DNA of 12,807 nucleotides from JBGSOV01 sp964558715 (GTDB taxonomy: Bacteria; Patescibacteriota; Gracilibacteria; CAIRYL01; GCA-016699755): positions 1-12,807 of the forward strand of contig CAZLFD010000043.1 of NCBI GenBank assembly GCA_964558715.1, given 5' to 3'. The notes under the pieces are model-generated. The model had not been told where the DNA came from, searched no databases, and saw only the letters and a program-made list of their open reading frames with translations. Every line of letters begins with the position of its first letter. The first letter of the stretch is position 1. This document shows, in pieces, positions 4,808 through 12,772 of this stretch. Both the position numbers and the translations under genes were made by a program.

Positions 4808-7324
4808 ATGAACGAAGAAAACACGAGCGACACCACTCCTCTCTCGCTGCTGCCCAGTAATCCAAGTCGCGAGATCACCAAAGAAATGCAAGACAGCTAT
4901 CTCGATTACGCCATGAGCGTGATTGTGAATCGTGCCCTGCCCGATGTGCGCGACGGCTTAAAACCCGTGCACCGGAGAATTTTGTATGCCATGCATAAAT
5001 TGGGGCTCAGAAGTGGAGCCAAATTCCGCAAATCTGCCACTGTTGTCGGTGAAGTACTCGGTAAGTATCATCCGCACGGCGATAGCTCGGTCTACGATGC
5101 CATGGTGCGTATGGCGCAAGAATTTTCGATGCGCTACCCACTTGTGCGCGGGCAAGGAAACTTTGGTTCGATTGACGGCGATAATGCAGCGGCCATGCGT
5201 TACACCGAAGCAAAGATGGAAAAGATTGCTGATGAGTTAGTAGCTGATATAGAGAAAGAAACGGTCGATTTTCGGGATAACTACGACGGCTCGCAAAAAG
5301 AGCCAACGGTATTCCCGAGCCGGATTCCGAATCTGCTTTTTAACGGAACGACCGGTATTGCCGTGGGCATGGCGACGAACATTCCCCCGCATAATCTGAC
5401 CGAAGTCATCGACGGAACGCTGCACCTTTCGGCGAACCCTGAGGCGACGGTCGACGATTTAATGGAATTTATCCAGGGCCCAGATTTTCCCACTGCCGGT
5501 ATTATCTACGACAAAAGCGTTATCCGCCAGGCGTACACCACTGGGCGAGGCAGCATTATAATGCGCGGCAAAACTGAGATCGTTGAAGACAAAGGGAAAT
5601 CGAAGATCATCATCAGCGAGATCCCCTACATGGTAAATAAGTCGAACCTCGTATCGAAGATGGCCGACCTCGTGCGCGATAAAGTCATCGTCGGTATTAC
5701 CGATATCCGCGACGAAAGTAACCGCCTCGGTATCCGTGTTGTCATCGAACTGCGCAAAGACAGCTTTCCGAATAAAATCCTCAATCAGCTCTTTAAATAC
5801 ACGCAACTGCAAGAATCCTTCGGTTGTAACTTTGTCACACTGGTCGATGGCATCCAACCACGTTTGTTAGATTTAAAGTCGATATTGGAAGAGTTTCTCA
5901 AACATCGTCACGAAGTGATCCGCCGCCGCACGGAATATGAATTGAAGATCGCCAAGGCGCGCGCGCATATTTTAGAAGGACTCAAGAAAGCGCTCGATCA
6001 TATCGACAAGATCATTGCACTGATCCGCGCTTCAGAGACAAAAGAAATCGCAAAAGAGAACCTGATTAAAGAGTTTGAGTTTTCCGACTTGCAAGCCGAC
6101 GCGATTCTCGCCATGCGTCTGCAGACGTTAGCAGGGTTAGAGCGCAAGAAAATCGAAGACGAGCTCAAAGAAAAGATGCAATTTATCGCTGAATGTGAAG
6201 CGATTTTGGCAGACCCAGAAAGAATCCGTAGTATCTGTGAAGATGAACTTAAGGAGATCAAAGAAAAATACGGCGACGAGCGTCGCACTCAGATTGTGCC
6301 AAATGCGATTGGAAAAATGGCGGCCATCGACACTATTCCTAACGAAGAAGTCATCGTCACCCTCACGCAAACAAACTATATCAAACGCTTCTCTGCCAGC
6401 AGTTTCCGCGCCCAAGCGCGCGGCGGCAAGGGCATTAAGGGGGGCAACGCCAAAGCGGAAGATGAGATGAAAATCGTCCTCTACACCAAGAATCATAATC
6501 AGCTGTTGTATTTCACCAGTAGTGGACGTGTGTTTCAATTGCCGGTATACGAAATTCCCGAAAGCAGCCGAACCGCCAAGGGGCAAGCTATCGTCAACTT
6601 TTTGCAACTACAAGAAGGTGAGATTGTCACGGCGATTTTGGATGCAACTGTACAAGCTGGCTCACATCTCTTCTTTTGCACCAAGAACGGTGTTGTAAAA
6701 AAGACCGCTTGGGAAGCCTTTCAAAATATCCGCCGTAACGGGATTATTGCCGTTGGCCTGCGCGATGATGACAGTCTCAACTGGGTGCGCATGTGTTCAG
6801 AAAACAGTGAGGTGATGATCGTCACTCACAATGGCATGAGCGTGCGCTTTAAAGAAGATGGTGTTCGCGCCATGGGTCGCTCTGCAGCCGGTGTACGTGG
6901 TATTCGCCTGAAAACGAGTGATCGTGTGGTCGAGATGGATGTCGTGCAAAATCCAGAAACATCCTCGCTCCTCGTGGTAATGGAGAACGGCCTCGGCAAA
7001 ATGACCAAGGTCACTGACTTTCGCCTGCAGTCGCGCGGTGGCTCGGGTGTGAAATGTGCCAATATTACACCGCGCACCGGCAAGGTGATCGGGGCAAAAT
7101 TCCTAGAAAATGATTTTGATGGTGATCTGATCCTTGTTGCCAGATCTGGCCAGACGATCCGCATGGCCGGTAATCAGATACCGCAACGCGGCCGCGCGAC
7201 TCAAGGTGTGATTTTGATGCGCATGGCAGACGGCGACCTTGTTTCTGGTGTTTCAAAAATCGCTACTGGCGAGCTGAAGAAAATGGAGGCAGAAGAAACC
7301 GGTGATCCTCAGTTAGGAGTTTGA
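4808..7324 (+). CDS. gyrA: DNA gyrase subunit A
   Basis: GyrA is the DNA-cleaving subunit of gyrase, which with GyrB introduces negative supercoils using ATP. The 838 residues are close to the family norm (800-880). The N-terminal breakage-reunion domain includes RALPDVRDGLKPVHRRILY (42-60), the quinolone-region sequence HPHGDSSVYD (88-97) and the catalytic tyrosine Y132 in AAMRYTEAK. Ser93 and Asp97, matching E. coli Ser83 and Asp87, are the usual drug-sensitive residues. A coiled-coil tower region lies around 370-490. The C-terminal beta-pinwheel starts after about 505 and has the GyrA box QARGGKG (536-542), which separates it from ParC. The box differs from the canonical QRRGGRG at two places. 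The gene stands alone rather than next to gyrB. Its ATG has no Shine-Dalgarno. The last 16 bases overlap the end of the convergent leftward gene. Identification is secure. Confidence 0.97.
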   Translation: MNEENTSDTTPLSLLPSNPSREITKEMQDSYLDYAMSVIVNRALPDVRDGLKPVHRRILYAMHKLGLRSGAKFRKSATVVGEVLGKYHPHGDSSVYDAMVRMAQEFSMRYPLVRGQGNFGSIDGDNAAAMRYTEAKMEKIADELVADIEKETVDFRDNYDGSQKEPTVFPSRIPNLLFNGTTGIAVGMATNIPPHNLTEVIDGTLHLSANPEATVDDLMEFIQGPDFPTAGIIYDKSVIRQAYTTGRGSIIMRGKTEIVEDKGKSKIIISEIPYMVNKSNLVSKMADLVRDKVIVGITDIRDESNRLGIRVVIELRKDSFPNKILNQLFKYTQLQESFGCNFVTLVDGIQPRLLDLKSILEEFLKHRHEVIRRRTEYELKIAKARAHILEGLKKALDHIDKIIALIRASETKEIAKENLIKEFEFSDLQADAILAMRLQTLAGLERKKIEDELKEKMQFIAECEAILADPERIRSICEDELKEIKEKYGDERRTQIVPNAIGKMAAIDTIPNEEVIVTLTQTNYIKRFSASSFRAQARGGKGIKGGNAKAEDEMKIVLYTKNHNQLLYFTSSGRVFQLPVYEIPESSRTAKGQAIVNFLQLQEGEIVTAILDATVQAGSHLFFCTKNGVVKKTAWEAFQNIRRNGIIAVGLRDDDSLNWVRMCSENSEVMIVTHNGMSVRFKEDGVRAMGRSAAGVRGIRLKTSDRVVEMDVVQNPETSSLLVVMENGLGKMTKVTDFRLQSRGGSGVKCANITPRTGKVIGAKFLENDFDGDLILVARSGQTIRMAGNQIPQRGRATQGVILMRMADGDLVSGVSKIATGELKKMEAEETGDPQLGV

Positions 7325-8871
7325 TCAGAAGGAGTTTTCGGATTCACTAAACCGCGATATATGATTTCTCGGATTTCAAGTGCTGCGAGGTTGTCAGTCG
7401 GGTAGAGTTGGTCGTTCGAAGCGGTTGCCGTCGGCATTATTGCCGCTAATGCCGCCAATATGATTGGCGATCGAAATATAAGTTTGCCAAGTCGCAGTAG
7501 CGTATTTACCGTGGGTTTTACCGCTTTTCTGGCGGGGGTCATAAGAATTCCGACTGTGCCAAGCGCAGCAGCGATTGCCAACAATATTTTTTCTTGTAGA
7601 CTCTCGAGAAACTCGTATGCTACCTTGCGTTGCATGCCTGCGTCGATTAGGTCAGTAATGAAGCTTGTTTTCGCATTAATGAGTGTTTCGAGAGCCGGTT
7701 GAAAACTATCTTGAAGAAAATCGTGGATTTTACCGAGCGCCACTGCGTCACTATCCAGAACCCATTGGCGAAAGTCAGAATCAAGTGTATCAAGTGTCTC
7801 GCTAAAATATCTTTGTGCATCTTCTAATTGCTCTTTGTGCTTGTCGTAGACATCAGCAAAGCTCCTCGTTTCAGGCTCTAAAGGTGCTGCTATTGGCATT
7901 AGGCTTGGCGCCACTTGGTCTTCAATATTCACCACAAAATCGTCTAGCGCCGCACGAAATGCATCAAGAACACTCGGCTTAAATTCTTGAGAGATATTTC
8001 TTAGTTGTTCAGTAGCACTGTCTAATTGTTCGGTCAACTGCTCACGTTGTGTTTGATCAAGCTCACCCTGAGCCGCACTTCGTACCGCAGCGGGTCTTTC
8101 GTCGATTCCTTCTGGTGGCTCTGCGCCAATTTCTAGAGCTTGAAACGCCATGATTTGGGCCGCCAATAAGGAAAGATTGCCTTGTATCAGCTCCGAAGTC
8201 GATTTCGCAATCAGCTCACTTTGCCGCTGCATTGTTTCTAGCGGAATGGAACCAAAATCTGCTCCCCAGTTCTGCAAAGCACGAGATACCGCATTCTGAT
8301 AGACTCCACCGAGTAAAGACTCGAACTCATTTGAAGCGATTCGAAATTCCACCACGAATGCTCTGTGCTCATCGAGGTCAGGCTGAGACTGTTGATCTGG
8401 ATTACAAAAGCGTTCCATATTTGCTACATATTGCCGCATCATTATCGATAAGGAGTTTGCTGCTTGTGTTAAGTCGCTTTCTTGAAGATCTGCTACCTGT
8501 AAAAGCCCTTGTGATATAGCGTCACGGCTAAATTCGCGATAGCGCTTGTCTATAGCACGAATTGTCACCCATTGTTGATAGCGCATCTCATAATACTGTG
8601 CCAGGTTCAACATGTATTGCGCATAAGGTTCGTGATCGCGCTCTGCTTGAGACTCAATTTGAAATTGACCAGTATAATAATCGCTCATCGTCAGCAAGAT
8701 GTTTGGTACCGTATCAAATTGCAATGCTTCTAGGTCAGCGTGCAATTGGTCGCGATCATTTATATCACATTGTTCAAAACGGTCTGCAAAACTTTTATCG
8801 GGTGTGTTCCCATTTCCGATATGATTCGGTTGCTCGCCGGAAAAAAACAGGAGTCGATTTTCTTTGTGCAT
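7309..8871 (-). CDS. Large helical protein with C-terminal membrane helices, unknown function
   Basis: I do not recognise this 520-residue protein. It is mostly charged, Gln-rich helical sequence, with likely coiled-coil around 265-300 (DQTQREQLTEQLDSATEQL) and 340-370. Two hydrophobic stretches near the C-terminus (about 428-446, ending in LGTVGILM, and 468-484, SPIILAALAAIM) look like membrane helices, linked by a basic segment (RKAVKP). A polar tail of about 35 residues follows. The N-terminus is not a signal peptide. There are only two cysteines and no visible catalytic motif. I chose the ATG at 8871, 19 bases after the preceding gene; an in-frame GTG at 8922 would add 17 residues and overlap that gene by 32 bases. 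It is the last gene of the cassette, and its TGA lies 16 bases inside the gyrA reading frame with no terminator visible. Confidence 0.8.
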   Translation of the reverse strand: MHKENRLLFFSGEQPNHIGNGNTPDKSFADRFEQCDINDRDQLHADLEALQFDTVPNILLTMSDYYTGQFQIESQAERDHEPYAQYMLNLAQYYEMRYQQWVTIRAIDKRYREFSRDAISQGLLQVADLQESDLTQAANSLSIMMRQYVANMERFCNPDQQSQPDLDEHRAFVVEFRIASNEFESLLGGVYQNAVSRALQNWGADFGSIPLETMQRQSELIAKSTSELIQGNLSLLAAQIMAFQALEIGAEPPEGIDERPAAVRSAAQGELDQTQREQLTEQLDSATEQLRNISQEFKPSVLDAFRAALDDFVVNIEDQVAPSLMPIAAPLEPETRSFADVYDKHKEQLEDAQRYFSETLDTLDSDFRQWVLDSDAVALGKIHDFLQDSFQPALETLINAKTSFITDLIDAGMQRKVAYEFLESLQEKILLAIAAALGTVGILMTPARKAVKPTVNTLLRLGKLIFRSPIILAALAAIMPTATASNDQLYPTDNLAALEIREIIYRGLVNPKTPSDQTPN

Positions 8872-8890
8872 TTTTTTCTGTTTCGTATTT

Positions 8891-9571
8891 TTATCCGATT
8901 GGTTTTCCCAGGTGATTTCCACTACCTATTTCACCATGCCCCAAGCCTTCAAACGTCTCAGATACCTCAGGGAGAATCGACTGAAAGCCATCCCAATCAA
9001 TAAAATTCTCTCCTAGTATTGCAGTCAACTGATCTCGGATCACATCGAATCCGCCCCATTCGGCAAGTTGCAAAAGTTCCAAGCCACCATATAAACCACC
9101 ACCGAGTACAATAAGTGCCAGCACTATAAGCAGAGGTGCATGCCGTACGGTTTTAAGCACATCGACTGCTCCTGAGACAATCGCTTCGATCATCTCGCGA
9201 GCGCGAGCCCCCCAGCCTTTTACCGTTTCAAAAATCTCCGCCCACTCTGATTTATATGCCTGCTCTGCTTCGTTAATCGCACTGGCTTCAATAGGGTTTT
9301 CTTGCAGCCATTTATTCTTCTCTGCGCTGATTGACCCACCGGGCATCATCAATCCATCCAGTTGTCTGACCAATTCGGGGTCACCAGCTTCTGCAAGCTT
9401 GGCCCGCAATACCGATAAATCATCGCCATATTGTTCCTGTAAAGTTCGTACTACCGAGGTACGCATTTTTTCTCTTTCGGCGACTGCAGCTCGATATTCT
9501 GTAAAAGAATCCGGTGTGAACGATGGCAACAACTCTACAGCCGGATGAGTCGAGGGGCTTTGGAAGCTCAT
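8891..9571 (-). CDS. Single-pass membrane protein with helical N-terminal region, unknown function
   Basis: This 226-residue protein is unrecognised. Residues 22-140 are charged and helix-forming, interrupted by a Gly/Pro patch (LMMPGGSIS, 74-82). One hydrophobic helix with a Gly-rich end follows at about 145-168 (PLLIVLALIVLGGGLYGG). The C-terminal 58 residues are acidic and end in a Gly-rich tail. The basic residues before the helix (KTVRH) suggest that the long N-terminal part is cytoplasmic. No enzyme motif or cysteine is present. The ATG overlaps the stop of the upstream 121-residue gene in an ATGA junction, so the two are probably made together. Confidence 0.8.
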   Translation of the reverse strand: MSFQSPSTHPAVELLPSFTPDSFTEYRAAVAEREKMRTSVVRTLQEQYGDDLSVLRAKLAEAGDPELVRQLDGLMMPGGSISAEKNKWLQENPIEASAINEAEQAYKSEWAEIFETVKGWGARAREMIEAIVSGAVDVLKTVRHAPLLIVLALIVLGGGLYGGLELLQLAEWGGFDVIRDQLTAILGENFIDWDGFQSILPEVSETFEGLGHGEIGSGNHLGKPIG

Positions 9572-9933
9572 TGTTTCTTCAAAATTGTTTGGATCTTACT
9601 TTGCAGTTCGGCAAGGTTTTTTGTTTCTTTTTGCAATTGTTTCGTTTTTGCCTGATAAAACCCATCGAGCGAATCTTTATGGGCACCGATCACACTCGAG
9701 CGGAAATTTTGTTGCGCGCGCAAAGCCTTACGATGTACTTCCTCCGCTTCAAATAGTATCTGATTGTGCTCTTCCTGCGTAATATCTCCCTTCTCGTGCG
9801 CTCGTTTTAAGGCTTCGCGAAACGACCCAAAGAGCTCCGGATTACTAAAAAGGAGGACTATTTCGGCTTCGTCATGCAGAATACCATTGGCGACACCCGC
9901 TTCTTTGAGAAGGTCGTGGATCTTTGGATTCAT
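9568..9933 (-). CDS. Small soluble helical/coiled-coil protein, unknown function
   Basis: The 121 residues have no hydrophobic segment and no cysteine. Residues 30-120 are rich in Glu, Lys, Gln and Ala with heptad-like spacing, ending in a long helix from KTKQLQKETKNLAELQSKI. The stretch EKGDITQEEHNQILFEAEEV (47-66) has the 'G-x-I-T-x-E-E' turn seen in SHOCT-type short domains, but the rest does not support that assignment. It is the first gene of the cassette, preceded by a perfect TATAAT and a very short leader, and it is coupled to the next gene by ATGA. A role as a cytoplasmic partner of the two membrane proteins is inferred from position only. Confidence 0.75.
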   Translation of the reverse strand: MNPKIHDLLKEAGVANGILHDEAEIVLLFSNPELFGSFREALKRAHEKGDITQEEHNQILFEAEEVHRKALRAQQNFRSSVIGAHKDSLDGFYQAKTKQLQKETKNLAELQSKIQTILKKQ

Positions 9934-9957
9934 GAGGTAAAAACTACATGCACCTTT

Positions 9958-9963
9958 ATTATA
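9958..9963 (-). promoter_or_regulatory. -10 element for the unknown three-gene cassette
   Basis: The minus strand reads TATAAT, a perfect -10 hexamer, in the 36-base gap between aroE and the 121-residue gene. The -35 position (9981-9986) reads TCGCAA, a poor match lying in the 3' end of aroE. Transcription would begin near 9951, about 18 bases before the ATG at 9933. Read-through from aroE is the alternative. Confidence 0.4.
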
Positions 9964-9969
9964 GCGTGA

Positions 9970-10827
9970 TTACGTTTTTTTTGCGAGGGCGGTTTTTAGC
10001 GCGTTGCGCATAACATCCAGCGGAGCCGAATGCTCCGTCCAGATTTCGAACTGCTTTACGCCTTGGTAGAAGAGCATGGTTTCACCGGTGATGATGTGTG
10101 CACCAGCACTTTGTGCATCGGATAAAAAAGTTGAAACAAGCGGATCGAATACGGCGTCGAAAGCGATGCCCGAAAATCCATGCCAAAACGCTGCTGAGAC
10201 CGTGCTCTCATCAGACTTTAGTCCGACCGAAGTGGAATTGACAACAAGGCCATAGTCAGATGCATTCACTTCGGATAAGAAACTTGCTTTAGCGCCAAAT
10301 TCAGTCGCCAGTCGTTCTGCTTTTTCTATTGTTCGATTGGTAATCGTGACATTGATCCCCTGTTCACGGAGAATAAAGACGATAGCGCGCGCTACGCCAC
10401 CTGCCCCAATGACCAAAGCGTTATCTGGCAGTGTAAATCGTGAGTCATTCACAAGCGATTGCCAAAAACCGATTGCATCCGTATTGTCGCCAATCAGCTT
10501 TTCATCACGCCAATAGACAGTGTTGACAGCACCGATTCGCTCAGCGGTCGGAGTAATCCCATCGAGCAAGGGAATGATTGCTTCTTTGTGTGGCAATGAA
10601 ACTGCTAATCCGCTGATCGGCTCATCGCGAACTTGCTGGATAAAATATGGTAATTTCTCTGGCGTAATATCGAAACGCTCAAAGTGAGCTGCAAGACACT
10701 GATTATCGAACGCAGCTTGTTGCATCGCCGGCGAAAGGGAATGCGCCACCGGATGCGCGACGATGCCGTAGCGCCAAGCTCCATGCCATTCTTCGGTAAA
10801 ACCGCCGCCGGCTTCCAGTTGCCACAT
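9970..10827 (-). CDS. aroE: Shikimate dehydrogenase
   Basis: AroE reduces 3-dehydroshikimate to shikimate with NADPH in the chorismate pathway. Visible motifs are the shikimate-binding SLSP (30-33), catalytic Lys81 in SLPHKE, GAVNT (99-103), GDNTDAIGF with catalytic Asp117 (113-121), the nucleotide-binding glycine motif GAGGVARA (141-148) followed by TNRT (163-166) that suits NADP, VNSTSVGL (196-203), and GETMLFYQGVKQFEIWT (248-264). Length is 285 residues from the ATG at 10827. The start leaves about 17 extra residues before the usual first strand (RYGIVAHPVAHS), but no later start codon exists in frame. A TTG at 10872 would extend it further and is unlikely. It follows rny by 90 bases on the same strand and ends just before the cassette promoter. 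No other shikimate gene is in the window. Confidence 0.95.
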   Translation of the reverse strand: MWQLEAGGGFTEEWHGAWRYGIVAHPVAHSLSPAMQQAAFDNQCLAAHFERFDITPEKLPYFIQQVRDEPISGLAVSLPHKEAIIPLLDGITPTAERIGAVNTVYWRDEKLIGDNTDAIGFWQSLVNDSRFTLPDNALVIGAGGVARAIVFILREQGINVTITNRTIEKAERLATEFGAKASFLSEVNASDYGLVVNSTSVGLKSDESTVSAAFWHGFSGIAFDAVFDPLVSTFLSDAQSAGAHIITGETMLFYQGVKQFEIWTEHSAPLDVMRNALKTALAKKT

Positions 10828-10899
10828 TGATAGTGATAATAGTAAACAGACTCGCTTACCGATTCTGATCAAGCCGGAACGACTTCCACTCCAAATTCA

Positions 10900-10913
10900 C
10901 AATTGCCAATTGC
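10900..10913. repeat. tandem 7-base repeat in the rny-aroE spacer
   Basis: CAATTGC occurs twice in direct succession in the 90-base gap between the end of rny and the start of aroE. Each copy contains the palindrome CAATTG. It is too short to assign a role. I see no convincing promoter or terminator hairpin in the rest of this gap. Confidence 0.3.
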
Positions 10914-10917
10914 CTCA

Positions 10918-12492
10918 TCAATGCGCAATGGCCTCAGAGCGGGTTTCACGAAAGACGACGACCTTAATCTCACCTGGGTAAGTGAGTTCCTCTTGCAGGC
11001 GGTTGGCAATGTCATCCGCCATTTTTTTCGATTCGAGATCGTTGACGTTTTCAGGATTCACGAAGACCCACATATCACGTCCGGCGCTCATCATGTAGCA
11101 TTTCTCGACACCCTTAAACTCTTTTACAAGCTCTTCCTGAGCTTTGAGGCGTTTGATGTATAATTCGGTCGCATCACGGCGCGCTCCTGGGCGGCTAGCA
11201 GAAATCGCATCGGCAGCTTGCACCAGGTATGCCTCGACGCAGAGTTTTTCAACGTCTTCGTGATGTGCCTCCATCGCGTTGATCACCATCGCATCAAGAC
11301 CGAATTTGCGGCCGATCTCACCAGAGATAATGGCATGCTTGCCACCGACTTCGTGGCTGACCGATTTTCCAATATCGTGAAGCAGGCCCGCCATCTTTGC
11401 CCGTTCGGCATCGGCGCCGATCTGGTTGGCAAGTTCTTCACAGAGGAAAGCGACTTCAATGGAATGCTGTAACACATTTTGACCATGACTGGTGCGAAAG
11501 CGCAGGCGCCCGAGGATCTTCACTACTTCTGGTGGTAGATTCGCAAGCCCGGTTTCGTCCATGGCTTTTTCGCCAAAATCTTTGATCATTTTATCGACAT
11601 CTTCGGTGCTTTTGATTACGACTTCTTCAATGCGAGCCGGATGGATTCGACCGTCTTCAAGTAGCTTCTCCATCGACTTTTTAGCGATAAAACGGCGGAG
11701 CAGATCATACCCGCTGATGATGATAACGCCGGGGGTATCGTCGACGATCACATCAACACCGGTCAATCGTTCAAAGGCATTGATATTGCGCCCTTCACGA
11801 CCGATGATGCGGCCTTTCATATCGTCACTTTCAAGCTGGACAGTTGTTTGCGTGGCTTCGCTGGTAACTTCAGAAGCGTACTTCTGGATTGCCTGCGCGA
11901 TAATATCTCGTGCTTTTTCATCAACGGTTTCTTTGATCCGCAGATCGGCACGTTTTAAATGCGCAACGAGTTCTTTTTCTTTTTTCTCTTCAATAATCTC
12001 AAACAAGCGCTGTTCGGCTTCTTCTTGCTTCATTTTCGCAATCTGCTCCAGTTTGGTCGCTTCCTCGTCGATGCGGGCTTGTAGCTCTTCGTTCTTCGCC
12101 TTGATAGCATCTTCTTTATCGGTCAATGATTGGCGCTGCTGGTCGATTTCTTTGACCTTGGCATCGAGATCTTGCTCGCGCTGTTCGAGCCGCGCCTCTT
12201 GTTTTTCGACTTCTTGGCGAATGCGATTGGCTTTCTCTTTCGCATCGGCAATGATGTCTTTCGATTGTGATTCGGCAGAGAGCTCGATTTCGCGTGCATT
12301 ACGTTCTGCAACATGGATCTTGCTTTCGGCATCCTGGACTTTTTTTGCGTTCTCGGCATCGAACTCAAGTTGTTTTTTGCGCAGGTCTTCACGCTTAAAA
12401 AAATAACCAGCGCCCAAACCAAGCATCAGTGCAAACGCGCCAAAGAGGAGCAGGTGCACAATGGTAAACAAAGATTCAGTATCTGGTGACAT
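10918..12492 (-). CDS. rny: Ribonuclease Y
   Basis: RNase Y is a membrane-anchored endoribonuclease that starts mRNA decay in many bacteria lacking RNase E. The 524 residues are typical (about 510-525). In order: an N-terminal membrane helix (8-31), a long Glu/Lys/Gln-rich coiled coil (about 35-200), a KH RNA-binding domain with GRIIGREGRN (227-236) and GVDVIVDDTPG (245-255), and an HD catalytic domain with His343, the HD pair His372-Asp373 in LLHDIGKS, His409-His410, and the ADAISASRPGARR region (427-439). The C-terminus includes YPGEIKVVVFRE (505-516), typical of the family. The ATG at 12492 gives a short N-terminus before the membrane helix, as expected; no Shine-Dalgarno precedes it. rny is followed by aroE on the same strand. 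Identification is secure. Confidence 0.97.
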   Translation of the reverse strand: MSPDTESLFTIVHLLLFGAFALMLGLGAGYFFKREDLRKKQLEFDAENAKKVQDAESKIHVAERNAREIELSAESQSKDIIADAKEKANRIRQEVEKQEARLEQREQDLDAKVKEIDQQRQSLTDKEDAIKAKNEELQARIDEEATKLEQIAKMKQEEAEQRLFEIIEEKKEKELVAHLKRADLRIKETVDEKARDIIAQAIQKYASEVTSEATQTTVQLESDDMKGRIIGREGRNINAFERLTGVDVIVDDTPGVIIISGYDLLRRFIAKKSMEKLLEDGRIHPARIEEVVIKSTEDVDKMIKDFGEKAMDETGLANLPPEVVKILGRLRFRTSHGQNVLQHSIEVAFLCEELANQIGADAERAKMAGLLHDIGKSVSHEVGGKHAIISGEIGRKFGLDAMVINAMEAHHEDVEKLCVEAYLVQAADAISASRPGARRDATELYIKRLKAQEELVKEFKGVEKCYMMSAGRDMWVFVNPENVNDLESKKMADDIANRLQEELTYPGEIKVVVFRETRSEAIAH

Positions 12493-12594
12493 GTGATAGG
12501 AGACAGAAATACTGCCCCCAGTACGTAATTACACAAGCAATGCAAGTGGCTTAGAAATGCTGGCGCTGCGCAGTCTTGTTGCGGTTTTGGTCAT
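12493..12594. other. gap upstream of rny, no gene seen
   Basis: This is the region between the rny start and a small rightward reading frame. It should contain the rny promoter, but no hexamer pair matches well enough to name. The best is TTGTGT followed 16 bases later by CAGTAT on the minus strand, which is weak. No RNA gene or repeat is evident. Confidence 0.4.
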
Positions 12595-12753
12595 ATGCAA
12601 ACAATTGACGAAAGCGTATCTATAAATGGCATTCCTCTCCGTTTCCGTACTGAGTGACAAGTGGAATAACTTCCGCATGTAGTATTCCAGAATTCCCAAA
12701 AAAAGACAATTGAAAAGTTGATGTTCTTGTAACTTCAGTCACATTGATTTTTA
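12595..12753 (+). pseudogene. tiny rightward reading frame, possibly the remnant of a longer gene
   Basis: An ATG at 12595 opens 20 codons, including SINGIPLRFRTE, before a TGA at 12655-12657. One frame over, the sequence continues as DKWNNF, then back in the first frame as HVVFQNSQKKTIEK, then in a third frame as VDVLVTSVTLIF. Joined, these pieces read like one short protein broken by frameshifts. The opening 'ING-hydrophobic-R...T-E...W' pattern resembles small accessory proteins I recall that begin 'vnGipirLt.ErW.HI', but this is a loose likeness. It could equally be a chance short frame. The putative promoter farther right overlaps its end, which fits dead coding sequence. Confidence 0.3.
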
Positions 12754-12772
12754 GAGAGTGCTAACGTAAGAT
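12744..12772 (+). promoter_or_regulatory. promoter-like pair containing a CIRCE-like half site
   Basis: TTGATT (12744-12749) and TAAGAT (12767-12772) are 17 bases apart and each match 4 of 6 consensus positions. Between them lies GAGTGCTAA (12756-12764), identical to one half of the CIRCE operator bound by the heat-shock repressor HrcA. The expected other half (TTAGCACTC nine bases to the left) is not conserved, so a working CIRCE is doubtful. The pair would drive a rightward gene beyond the window, whose identity is unseen. Confidence 0.25.

Noticed and set aside
5459..5857. 132-codon leftward open frame within gyrA
   Set aside because: It lies fully inside the well-conserved gyrA coding region and resembles no family.
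11492..12406. 304-codon rightward open frame, very Ser-rich
   Set aside because: It is antisense to the coiled-coil and KH parts of rny; the Ser/Arg-rich composition is what the reverse strand of Glu/Lys/Ala-rich codons gives.
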